From Drosophila miranda (taxonomy: Eukaryota; Arthropoda; Insecta; Diptera; Drosophilidae), in the NCBI RefSeq assembly GCF_003369915.1, contig NC_046674.1, forward strand, positions 8,184,001-8,248,000: a DNA stretch of 64,000 bases, given 5' to 3'. Below the pieces are notes generated by a model, which saw only the letters and a list, made by a program, of their open reading frames with translations, searched no databases and was not told where the DNA came from. Each line of letters opens with the position of its first letter. Position 1 is the first letter of the stretch. Both the position numbers and the translations under genes were made by a program. Of the stretch, positions 1-12,400 are shown piece after piece.

Positions 1-602
1 ATCTTTCTAACCCGCCACATTATTCCTTGTGTAGAGTAGACCAAAAAACATAGGTTCCCAGGCTTAGAAAAACCACTAAAGTCAGCGGCGGGCACATGCA
101 GGGCCGAAGGCATACGCCATATGTGAGTAGAGGAGAGAATATGTTCGACTTGTTAGCGCAGTGAAGCTGAAGTCGCGGGCTCGCTGGGATTGGGATGCGT
201 CGGCCGCATGCAGCAATTAGATGCGGCCACAAAAACTACGACTCTACTACGACGCCGACGCTAATGAGCTGACTGAGACGAGATTGTTCTGGGAACTGAA
301 ATGGGATAAAGATGGAGGCCTTGTAAAACAGAATCCGGGGTTGTCCTGGCCAGGCGCCGCACAGTGGGGCCTTCGTGCATTTCAGCTTTCAAAAATTTCC
401 AGAAAATAATGCGGACGAGCAGTGTAGCGAAAAAAAACACCACCTGATTACTAGTCTCGAAAATGAAGATTTAGAGAACAATTTCCCCGATAGTACTCTC
501 ATACCTGCCAAGCGACGATGCTTCGCAGAGAAGACAGAGGCTTCTTCAGCGAAGTAAATATGTCTTAAATGAACTTTTAAACTAAATCCTCGATTTTATA
601 AC

Positions 603-850
603 TCTGCGCTTTTGCAATCTAAACGTCGCTCTAAGCTTACTTGCCATAGACAAGTGCACACGGGCGAGAAAACATTCACGTGTAAATATTGCCCTCGCTC
701 CTGCATTGTCCATGAGAGTCCATTGTGAGAGGCCAAAGGCTGCAGCAGGCTATTACTGAATCGCAATACACTTGCTTATCCTGCAGAGCTCATGGAAGGT
801 CATTTACCTGTGACACCCATGGCAAGTCCTTCTTCTTTTTGAATGTGTTG
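603..850 (+). pseudogene. Decayed C2H2 zinc-finger coding relic
   Basis: One frame reads the end of a zinc finger with its H-x3-H pair (HRQVH, about 645–659), a perfect TGEK linker, and the first Cys pair of a following finger (FTCKYC). After about 15 more residues it hits a TGA at 726–728. A second Cys-rich stretch follows at about 770–830. The linker and Cys/His spacing are diagnostic of the family, but no complete finger can be read and no open frame continues. A short open stretch at 375–557 just upstream, rich in Glu, Asp and Lys, could be the linker of the same former gene. I read this as a fragment of a dead host zinc-finger gene. A small exon of an unrecognised gene is less likely because of the stop. 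Confidence 0.5.
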
Positions 851-859
851 AATCGCATA

Positions 860-3800
860 AGCAGCCACTTACTGGAAGGTCAAATCGCTCACTAAATTAT
901 GGATTTTTGCCACCGAATTTCGGCTGAGACCCCACTGTGCGCCGCGACTAAAGCAAAGTGGAACAACGAGCCGAGACGCTGACTTCCAGTAACCCATCAT
1001 CAAGTGCTCGTGCAGTTTTTGGCAAAAATGAATTTCGAATTTCAATATTTCCACACTCATGCGGCAGAGGCAGGGGGGAGACAACCCTTGTTGGGTTCTT
1101 GCCACAGTTCCCATGAGCCACGAATATGTGTAGCATGGCAAATTCCTACAAAGCGCAACGAATTCCTTGGGTGGTGGCGGTGGCGGCGGCAGCGTCTCTG
1201 GCTCTGTCTGTGCCCCGCCGCTGCACTCAAATGAGCCACAGCGAATCGCGTTGATTTAGCGTGGCCAAATCCTGTTAGCCCCGTGCCACAGAGCCACACA
1301 GCCACACAGCCCGACGATTCTCTCAGGACGTCTTCCTGCCTTATCAACTGATGTATCAATTGATGGCATCGCTAAACGGCAAACGTTCTGCTCCGATCCG
1401 CTCTGCTCATTGTTCCCATGATGGGATTAGCATTTTATGGCTTTGTGTTCGCTGCTTGCCACTTGATAAAGACATTTTTTTTGTTTCCTTTTTTCCCAGG
1501 CGGCAGAGAACCATATCTGGGGAATATAATCTGTGGAAATTGGGGGGGAGCCACAGAGGTGGGAAGGTCTAGAGGTGACAAGAAAACTGCTTGGGGGAGT
1601 CCTTAAGTCAGATTTAAGAGATTTTGAATATTGTAACTTCTGCCCAAGGAGTTCTTGCTTGTGGTACAGTATTTTCTACCCTTGAACGCAAATTGGAGTA
1701 AATTCGAATGCAAAAGTTTATTAAAAAAAGTATGGAGGGGATCAGAAAGCATAGCTTTTAATCGAGCAAGAGATCCCCAAGATCTTCCTTGAACTCCACT
1801 CTTTTGAAAAGTATTACACGAAGTAAAGTTTTAGGCAATTCCCTTGTAGGATATGAAAGCATGGTACAGGAATCAGTAGATGAAAAAGGAATGGAGGGAA
1901 GGTTATAAGAAGGAACAGAGTAGCAAACTTTAAAAAATTAAGCGAATTGATCAATATCGCAGTCGTTACTAGCATAAGTGCCGTTGAGGAATAAGGATGA
2001 AGGAAATTGGGATGAACTACGTTTAGAGTTAACAAATCTACAAAATTGCTTAGGACCACGTTTGAAGTTTAACTTACATATAGAAAAGTAGTTGTTAATA
2101 AGCCAAATTTAGTTTCGGCAATTGAATACGGACCTTTTGAACTGCTTTTACAAACGATAGTTAATATTCCGTAGTTTATTGAACGCGGAGTGAACCAGAA
2201 AGGACCACTTAAATTTCTCAAAGGGGAAGCTAAATGGACGTAAGTCCATCCATACTAAAGACTGGAAATGAGAAAGTGCAAGATTTAAAGAGATCAAATC
2301 AGCGTTCTTGAAGCAAAAGCTGGCCGAGGGCTTTATGATAGTTTTGATGGCTTCTGACCATAGTACTCGATGTATCGCTACCCCAGCCTACACATACTAT
2401 TGCAAATCGGGTTCACCTGACCCAAAAAGCCAGTCAAATAATCGACGAAATAATGTTGCAAAGACGGAAAGATCTGGTTAGAGTCAGCAGACGAAGGCAA
2501 AGAAATATGCGGTAGATCGCCTAAGACAATAATTCCATCCAAATCATTTGATTGAGATGAAACAGCCTGAAGATGTGCAACGTGAAGTATTTAAGTGGAA
2601 AAGCAATATATAAACCGTTTTATTGAGCACAGGCGAAGTCCAAAAACTATTATTTCAATGATGTCTTGCGCTTCAAAGTATATCTCACTTCCATATTTCC
2701 ACTTTACTCAGCTGCCGTTGATTTATTTTATGCATTTCCCCAATGAGCAATTCCAACTTCCTTTTAAAACAATTACAACTTCCGCCGTACACCCACAGGC
2801 CCCAGCGGAGACCCCGGCGCTCACATGAAACTCAGTTTGCCGTAAAGCAAACACATCGTCAAAATCACATTTCCTCATTTACAAGAGGCGGCTCGGAAAA
2901 GTACTAGGACTGAGGCACGACCTCGGAAAGGAGAGGCAGGGGGCAGGCGGCAGGCAGACCGAAAGACCGACAGACAGACAGCCACTCACTCAAAACGACG
3001 CCCAGGGCAACCGCAACTCTGGCGAAGGCAACTCCACATAATAAGCCTCATCATCATGGTGGGTGCTACATAATAGCAGCCATAATCACATTTCATATTT
3101 ATCACATTTCTACGCCCACCGAATGGAGCCGGAGCAGAAGCAGGGCTCCCATCGCGCAGCGACCTGCGCCGCTTTGTTTGCCTTTCCTCCTTTTGCCTAA
3201 CCTCGCAATTTGACCGTAAATAAATTGCCTGCTCATTTGGTAAGCGGTGGGCCTCCCCCTCGAACCTCATCAGCATCCAATGCAAAGAGAGAGAGAGAGC
3301 GAATACCCGGATGGGTAACCAGCTCGACATCGTGTTCAAATACGTTTAAAACACAATGCAAATACCGTTATAATAGCGCAGGCAACAACAAGACGGCAGG
3401 AAATGAGAGCCATGGAAGTCGAAGCATTAAATACCCTTGCATATCTAATCTTTCTAAGGAAGTTGGAACTAGAATGAGTAAAGTTTTAAGGGTTTATCCT
3501 ACGGAACAAAGAATTCTTCGTAAAAGACCTACAGAATTTATGATTACGATGATAGTATGGCTTAAGACATATGATAATTATATGTTGTTGAAACGTAATC
3601 CAATCTTGAATAAATAGAACACTCTATAGATACTGATCAAGAATATATGTACATCTAAAGATCGAACCACTTCCAACTTCCAAATCGCTAATAGTCCATG
3701 CCAAATCCAGCTACCCTTTTAGAGGGTATAAAAATCAGACAGCTGGAGTAAGCCCGGGCCCAGGGCCTTGGCTCCGCCTCCCAGCTTCCATCTCCACCCT

Positions 3801-6800
3801 CATCTCCACGCTCAACCCCGTAATGGATCCCCCGTGCGTATGAGTGATTTCTGCTCATCTGCGCTTAAAAGTATGCAAATATTTCGGTGGGGAGCAGCCA
3901 TTGGGAGGCGTGTCAGGAGCTGACTTTTATGACATTGTTGTTGTTCGTTATTCGTTGTTGGCTGTTTGCGGGTGCCCGGCCAAAGTGTTTTTTAACTGCA
4001 GGCAATTTAATTTCCACTTGCTCCCAGGCGTTTTTAATTTCAACTGCCACTGCAATCGACGCCTCGTTGGGTTGTACGATTAGCTTTGAGCTGTGTGAGG
4101 GAGACGGTATTAAGTCCCTGGCCACAGACTCCCTGAAAGTGAGAGAGAGTCACTATAAGAGCCCCAGAAAAACTGACAGCCAAGCCGCTTAAACTTTGAA
4201 CTTTGTCATTTCAATTTTCGCCAAACGGATGCGCTTTGTTTCAGGCCACAGTCATTGTAGAAGGAGGAGACACCAGCTGAGGTTGAGGATGAGAATGAGG
4301 CCGAAGCAGAGACTGAAGCTGGAACTGGAACTGGAGCCGAGGACATCCATGAGCCGACCGGAAACATTGAGCCTGACAATGCGACTTTCATTTGCCGAAA
4401 ACTGCGGAGGAGCTCCACTCCTGGCACGGCCTGCCATTGTTTTGCGGTTGCGTTTGCCGTTGGCTCTCTGTCAGATCCAAGTCCAGGATGAGGACGAGGA
4501 CGAGGACGAGGCTGGGAGGCCCGGCCACCAGTCCAGGAAGTTTTTCATGCGCCATGACACTTTTTGTGCGATGCGGTAGCCATTTTGTACCGTGCCAGGA
4601 TACCTTTGTGCCGTACACTAGAGCCAGAGATGGAGGATGCGGAGGAGAAGCAGGCCAGGCAGCTCCATTGAATTTTTCCGAATATTTTTGGATGCATGGA
4701 AGCTGTTTGCCATGCCCAGAAGACAGGCGGCGGCTTACCAAAGCCACGCAGAGAGACAGACACATCTACAGGGACCAGGAACAGAACCAAAACCAGAAGC
4801 AGAAGCAGAAGCAGAGCAACATCCATGCACATCCATGGCCACGTCCTGGCCGTAATTTATGATATGCGCTTCCCTTTTCCAGCAGTCGCTCGCTCGCTCG
4901 CTCGCTGGCAGTTGGCAGTTTTTAGTTTCGCAGTTCTCGGGCCCAAAACTCTGCGGCTGTTTTCTGCTGTCATAACTTTGGGTAGCATAATTAATATCGT
5001 AGTTGTAAGCCAGCGACGGGACTGACTTTTTAGTTGGACCGATGCACAACTTTTATGGCGACTCCCCGTCCTGCTGCCGCGTTGTTTGCTCAATTAACTT
5101 AGCAGGTAGTTAATTTTCCGAAAGCCGCAAGGCAACAGCAGGAGATCCCAGAAGTGGCGTGTTGTGGGTGCTAATTGATTTATGTGGAAATGTTGCTGCG
5201 GTCTCCCGTTTAAGCTGACTTTAAGTGATGGTCTCTCGCCCTCTCACCCACTCAGCCTCTCGCCCTCTCAATCTCGGGGTTTGTGCCTTCTTTTTCTTGG
5301 TGTTTATTGAAGCATGAAGTACATTTGAAACGCCGCCAGGATCAAGTGAGTGGAAGTAAGCAATAAGTTTGAAATGCACTTGTCTGTTTCAGTAAAGAAT
5401 TGTATACGTTGCTTGTCAGGGATTGTAGGGTGGATATGGAACCCTTGGGTTAGTAATAAAGAATGATCTGCGTTATTTCCAGCTATTATAAAGATCTGAT
5501 CGTATACAAACTATTCCTTGTTGTCTGTACCATCAGACAGTCTTTAATTTCATTGAAAATTCGAATTAGGTAGTGATTTCCACCCTCTATGAATATCTGT
5601 TCCTTCACTCTCTTTTTTTTTCGATTCCCAATAACTTTATGGTATGATCTTTCTCTAGTCTGCATCTAAATTTCCATTCATTCAATAGATTCTTTTTCAT
5701 TTGAAAAACCTAGCTCCATAAATATTCAGCGAAAGCCAAAAACCATTTAATTAAGTTAACTTTTATGGCTCGTAAATCAGAGCGAAACAACGTGGAAAAA
5801 ACACGAATCGCGAATGTTCCATATTCATGTGTGGATGCGTGGATGTGTGGAGCTCCATTCATATTCCGTGAAAGGTGCCGCTGGACGGGCAAAAACAAAA
5901 ATTCTCGCCAAATAAAATAAATGGCATGCCCAAACGCACGACGCTGACCATGTTGTTCTCTCGTCCCCGCCTCCCCGTGGCTGCTTTCTCCTAATGTACG
6001 ATTTTAATTTGGAATATTCCATTCCATGGGGCAGTCGTCGTAGAATGGTTCGTGGGAAGGGTCTGCATATGGGTGTACACATTATGAAATTATGAGCATT
6101 AATATGAAGAATGGCCACTTATCTAAATTACACCATGTGTGAGGATAGCAGGGGACAGGAGCTGGAGCTGGAGATGGTACTGGAACTGGAACTGGAACTG
6201 GGGCCTGGGTGGTGGCTTGTCATCGAACAAGTGACACACTACCCCAGGGATAAACGTTCACGTCTGAACTCTGGCCGGGTTAAGCACTCCACCAGGCACC
6301 AGGCACCAGGCAGCAGGCCATATATCATGGCGAATATGCTGAGTATATGGAAATCCCTGCCGCCAAGTGATAAATGAAGCACAAAACGGCAAAAATGGCA
6401 GCAATACAGCGACAACCACACATATGCCAGGTGGTAGAGAGACTAGGAAAGTAAGCAGGAGGAGAAACCTCATAAGACAGTTACATCCTTGGCACAGTCT
6501 CTACCAAAAAAAAACAAAAAAAAAAACCGCTGGAACCCCACAAATATGTCATTTGACATGCTAAATATTTTACCAGCGACTTTGCTCTAAAAAAGGTGTG
6601 CGGTAAAAAACTGTTGACTCGCACAAAAAAACAACATCATAAACCATGTGGGGATATCATCTTTGGTTTGGTTTGGGGTTTAGTGTGGAGAGGCTCCCCC
6701 TCTATCCATTGATACATAAATAAATGTACAGGCCGCGCGTTGTACCACAACTTCGCTTTGGGAACTATGAAAAGGACCTTAATGATCACTCTCAAGATTT

Positions 6801-7200
6801 AAATCACGCTCGAAAGACATAGAGTGAGAAAATTCCACACCCAAAAGAGGGATAGAGATGCAACATAGCTTTTCTTTTTTCTTTCATTGATATCTGGGTT
6901 TTTTTTTAGTAATCCATCAAGAAAAATTCTTTGTAGAAGATATCTTTAAAAATGTTCGCATTATTTTAATCGATTTCAACGAATCTGAAAACTTTTCAAA
7001 ACAAATTAAAGATGGCAAACTGATTCATTCATCAGCTGCACTCTCTTGCCATATCTGAGGTCCTCCCACAATTGGCCAACTATTAATGTGCTCCCAAGGA
7101 GAATTTACGATGAAAACATTTTCAGATACAGCCAAAAGGAGAAGCGAAAAAGAAAAAGTTTCTTTTTTAATAGTTAAAAGTTGCAAATTTGAATGTTTTG
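860..7200. other. Gene-poor flank with simple repeats
   Basis: No conserved coding region was recognised on either strand. The open frames here are short or made of low-complexity repeats, for example the Glu/Arg-rich frames at 4.2–4.9 kb, which come from GA-rich tandem units. Simple repeats include a CGCT tract (about 4886–4907), a GAACTG-type tract (about 6159–6201) and a GACGAG-type tract (about 4488–4512). The stretch could be intergenic or a long intron of a gene lying outside the window. Confidence 0.6.
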
Positions 7201-7229
7201 AAGCGGGCGGCGATAAGAAACAGGTTCGC

Positions 7230-9450
7230 CAATAAATATTGACACCATTTTGTGTTTATGGAACTGGAATTGCAGAAAGACATAGAGATAGAGTGAGGGA
7301 GAGGGAGAGAGAAAGGGAGAGAAGGTCGGGCCAGATAACGTTGGCTATAATGTATAATGTCGCGGCACAGACAAAACACAAATTGAAACTGAAAAGTTTT
7401 CTGCTGCTTTCGCTTCGACAGAGAAAGAGAGAGAGAGAAAGAGTGTGGAATGCGTATCGTAAAAAATAAAATTATGCAAATTTTTATTATTTGATTATGC
7501 AAATGTTCGCGCTTGACGACCCTTGGCATAAGGACGACAATATCCCCCCTTCGTGCTCTCTAACTCTCCTCTCCGCTGCCCTCGTTCGCGGTTTGCGAGA
7601 CTTCCTTCCGCTAGGAGCGGAAAAAATCCCGACTGTTAGTTGGGTTCTCACTTTTCAAGTAAATTTGAATTTTTTGTTGGCCACTTCCCTCCACGCGGAG
7701 GGAGCCCCTCCATGCGGGTAGCCGGGGCCAGTATGGTGGGGCGCCTCTGTGGAGCATTGTCATATGTGGTTGGAAATTTTGAATCTGTTTGCAACCCCTT
7801 CGAGCGTATCCGTTTCCTTCTGTCGCGTGCGTTCCCCCTACCCCTCCCCCACCCTATCCCGGTCTCCATCTCCCTCTCCCTCTCCCCTCACTTGTCGTAT
7901 GCGTATTTATATTTTCCCTTTCCCTTGTTATGCTTTACACTCATTGTTGTCTCGCTCTTTGCCGCCTCACTCTCCTCTCTTTCGCGCGCGATTTGAATCT
8001 TTTAAGTGAAATATTGTTGAAATCATTTATGCTCCAGTGGGCGAGGACTTCTGGGTGCCAGTGTGCGTACACGTACACCTCGTATTCCCTAATTGATAAA
8101 CGCCACTAATTCCACGGAGAAGTCACGCAAAATGTGTTTAAATCTTAGCGGAAGAAACCCCGCCAAAAAACAGATAAAACTTGAACATAAAGTTTTATGA
8201 GTCCTGGTCTGGTAATCAGGTTGAGTAATTACCGAAACGTGCCAGAGAAAGAGTGCAAGAAGAAGTCGGAAGAGAAGGTTTTTGGTTGAAGAAAAGTCTT
8301 GCGAGCTTAAACAAGTTTTTTGTGGTTAAATAAATATTGAGAAAAATCAAAGATGGTACTCTGGCACTCAAATATGCTCAATTTAAACCATAAAATTCGG
8401 CAGAGCTTGTACAATTTTGATTGAATATTAAATATACAAAAGTTTTATAAAGGTTTAAACCTAAGTGTAACAAATTTCGACACTATAAAAGGTGTTAATG
8501 AAACTGGTAATGAAACAGGAACCATACGATTTTCTAGATTTCGTTGGCGTTGGAAGCTCTTGAAGGTAGAATTTGATTCTTCCAGTTCTAGTTGGGCTTT
8601 AACCATCGGATCTTTCGGCAGAGAATATATGGATATTTCCAGAGAGAGAGAGAGAGAAGAATTTACTTTCAAAATGTTAGCATAATTTCCATTTATTACA
8701 TTTTCCAACATAGAACCGTTTTCCAACCCACAAACAATGTAGAAAATTTGTAATCTGGCAGCCAAACAACTGCCAGGCGTGGACCTCACTTATGGCCAAA
8801 CAAATGAGAGTCAACTTGAGGAGGAAATCCATCAATCATCTGGACAACCAAACATAAATCATGCTAAGAGTCAAAATCAAAGTCCAAGTCGGGCTAAAAG
8901 GCAGAGGAAAGTGGTTCGGAGAAAAGTGTCGCCCGCAGGCAACTATTGATGGGCAGGCGAAGGCCCATCAGGATGATGAGCCATTGCCGGGATTGAGCAA
9001 CAATCGTTCAGCTTAAGCGTTACTTCCGCCATGCCCCAACGCCAAGCGGCCGGTCCCCACCCAGATCTATTATAATAAACCAGCAAATACTTACAACCCG
9101 ATAGGGGACCAAGGAGAACTCCAGCTCTTTGTGTGCGGCAGTCAGCGGCAGTCTGCTTATTTACGCCGCATTGTATGTAGAAACTTACATATGGGTGAGC
9201 CTCCAGGCCAGCTTCGGCCCCAGTGGAGAGGGAGAGGCAGGTAGGAGAAAGGGGCGTCCATACGGCGGGGCACACATCACACATGTTGTTGCGAGTACAC
9301 ACGTATGTTGCCTGCAAGCGATAGCGTCGGGACGTCGCCATTTTTTTGGCAGCCATCTCTCCCTCTCTGCGTCCGTTCTCGTTCTCTTTCCCTCTCCTTG
9401 GCGTCCTTTCGCTCTCTCTCTCACTCTCTCTGTCTGTCTGTCTGTCTCTT
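7230..9450. promoter_or_regulatory. GAGA/CT-rich block, candidate regulatory region
   Basis: Dense GAGAG or CTCTC clusters occur at about 7275–7325, 7421–7441, 7861–7888, 8641–8657, 9358–9370 and 9411–9448. They are mixed with GCCAT cores, for example at 9337–9341 (in the context CGCCATTTTT) and 9352–9356. GAGAG is the GAF/Psq core site, and CGCCATTTT resembles the Pho site. No gene is recognised here. Overlapping low-complexity frames of up to about 230 codons on both strands look like by-products of base composition. A GAF-bound enhancer, remote promoter or Polycomb response element is an inference only. Confidence 0.35.
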
Positions 9451-9459
9451 TTGTGGCAC

Positions 9460-12400
9460 ACAATCTTGGCCAGCAATCGCAGGCGGCACATATGTGCAAT
9501 CATGTGCAGACCACCCATGCTCCATGCTCTCCGCGCTCTCGATACTATTGCCCCCAATCAATTTCCTGTCTCGCTTCAACTACATTGTGGCGACTCCATT
9601 TTGGCGTTTGCCATTGGCGCTCGGCGTGGATACGCCTCCTGGACAGGACGGCGCATGCCCAATGCTTTCGAGAGTCGAGGTCGAAGTCGAATTTCGAAAG
9701 AGCACACATCCTGGCAGTATCGCAGCCGTACATGGCGTACATGCCGCACGACACATGCCGCATCTGCTTAGTGTCAAATGGGAGCGGTGCGAGCGGATGG
9801 CGGATGCTTTTCCAATCAAAACTCTAGATAAGATAGGACTGCAGCCTGTCCGGGGGCACGGCTGCACTTGTCCAGGAAGCTGTCCTGTCCATAAATCCCA
9901 ACAAGAAATCATGAGAGCGTTAAATTGAAACTTTGGATTTTACGCAGCTTAAGTTTTTTAGCAATTATAATAGACAGAGGAACGGTGAGAGATATGCCAA
10001 GAGTGGAATATAATATAGTATGGAGCAAAAAACAGGCGTTAACACTTGTCATTCGGTCGACAGGAATATGTCACCTGTGCCCGGCCGCACATCCTACCCC
10101 CGATTCGTATAAGCAAATTCAATCAACACTCTGGTTTCACCCTCATCTATAAATCTCAGTCCAACAAAACAAAAAAAAACAATCTCACATAAATTCCTAT
10201 TTATGGCCCGACCATTTGAACCTTTTTGTGCGCCCCTGCCCCCTGCCCCGTGCTCCGGCTGAACGCACACACAATCAAAAGTCGATTAGCATTCGGAACA
10301 GACCAGAGATCCGTGCAGAGGCCAGCGGACAGGCCAGTAGGCAGTCCCAGACCCCGTTTTGCAGGACAAGCTACAAATAGGCAAACGCAGGTAATCGCAT
10401 TTCATATTGCAGCTTCTGCCGCCGAAACGAAACCAATTTCCCAAACCCACCACCCTTCTCGTTCTGGAAAATCTGCTGAAAACACAATGAAAATATTTTT
10501 GCCATGTCTAAAGATGGCACTGGGATGGGGGCAGGATGTGGCAGGCGACTCTATCTCTTTCCCTGTGACAAGTACAAGCCACTTGTGCGTTGATGATAAT
10601 TTTCGAACCATTTTTTGGGTGGGTGGCGACTGGGGTCTGGGGCCTGGCAGAGATATCCCCGAAATCGGCTTATGTCGCCTGTGGTGTGTGCCATTGTGCT
10701 GACAAGGCTGGAGGAGCTTTTGTCTTTCGGCCCAATGGACAGACCAGGAGAAGTGGAGTGTGGAGTAGTGTCCTGCCCATTCAGGTGATTTATGCAGAGT
10801 TTTAATTTCAAAAGCAATCAATTTCAAAGATCTAACCAAAAATAGTTATTAGAACATTTTCTTAGTATTATTTCAACAATTTAAGATGGGGAAAATGTTC
10901 CAAATGATTAAATACTGGTGCTAAACATATCTTAAGTCTGAACCACAGCTTCGTATCGCTTCTACAGCGCGTTCCTCCCCGGCAATAATTAAATATTTAG
11001 TAATAGTCCAAGCATCATTAGGATCATTAGAGGGAAAGCTTAAAAAACACAAAATTCAATTATGTCAAACATCCAGGACTTATCTAGATGCATTATCCTG
11101 GGCTAATGAGCGGCTCTTAGTCGGGCGGGGTATTCTTATCTGGAGAGCCACGAACAAAAGAAGCCACAGACGTAAATGAAATCAATTAAAATTTATCACA
11201 TGCCAGTTGTTTCCATTAAGACGATACACAAAAGACGCACCGCGATGGTCCCCAAGGTGCAATTCGTTAGCCATTTCGAGGACAATGGCGGTCAGGATGC
11301 GGCTGAGGCTGTAATTTGTCCTGGCGTGTTGTCGCGCAGTGTTGCGGCTCAGTTGTTATCGGCTCAAGGAAGACAATAAAACGGCGCCGCGTTTGTCGCT
11401 TTAAATAATAAAAACATTTGATTTGCCAACTTTGGCACGTGGCAGGACCTCACCAGGAGTCAGGACTCAGACTGGAACTGGTACAGGGACTGGGACTGGC
11501 TGAGAATGCGCAAGCAAATCGCAGATAAAGCCAACGCGTAAATTAATGGGCGGCACGTGTCGAGGCTGCTCGTGTGGAGAGGATTGGATTGGTTTGGCCT
11601 GGCTTGGAATTCAATCGGATGACTCTGCCTCTGTCCACTGGCTGACTGGCTGACTGGCTGACTGGGTGGTCGGGTGACGGCATGTGTGGGAGCAGCTTAT
11701 GGCCAGCAAATTATCGACTCTATACTGGTGTGATGATGGCAAGTGATGAGATGACCCCCAGAGTGTTTGCTCTGCGGCTGATAATTGAGGCGTAAATGTT
11801 GGCACACGTCCGGGACAGCGTCCGCAGCACGTCCGGGGCTTAAGTTGATACATTGTTGCCACACTGCCACCGCCAAGTGGAGTTTATGAAGCGGTTTTAC
11901 AATGCCCCAACTCCCTTTGACATTCACTGTTTTAGTACGACAACAATGTGGGATGATAACCCTATCAAATTTTGATAGGGAAATACGACCATCAGCTAGC
12001 TATGCGGGCTGCAGCTCATTGTGCAGTTCATAAAAAGTTAATAAACCCTTGGAAATATCAGTGGTTGCACAACAAAAGAGTTGGCCCCTTAAACAACAGC
12101 GAGCTTTTGATTTTCCAGTTGATGTTGTGGTTTCAAAGTGCCCGGCAAAACCTTTGACCATATGCGCTGAAAATGATCCAGAGGGAGAGTACTTCCGATG
12201 ATATAGCAAGAATACCCTTAAGATTGGACTTAATCCTTATGCATGTAAACGAAATCTGCATAAATATAGTAAATTTGAAATTGGTCATACGAGGGCTAAC
12301 TTTTATATTCTTATTATCTCCAGGACGATGAAAACCCATTCTGAAACGTTTTAAACTATTTTCGCAGTATTTTTTGCACTCAGAAGGAAGTATCTCTAAA

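Noticed and set aside
4196-5049. Cluster of frames of 100–156 codons rich in Glu, Arg, Lys and Gln
   Set aside because: They come from GAG/GAC/AAG-type simple repeats and are open in many frames at once; no conserved segment was seen.
8943-9827. Overlapping long open frames on both strands (about 204 and 232 codons)
   Set aside because: They overlap in several frames, are driven by GA/CT repeats, have no recognisable domain, and carry repeats rich in Ser/Leu or Arg/Glu as expected from the base composition.
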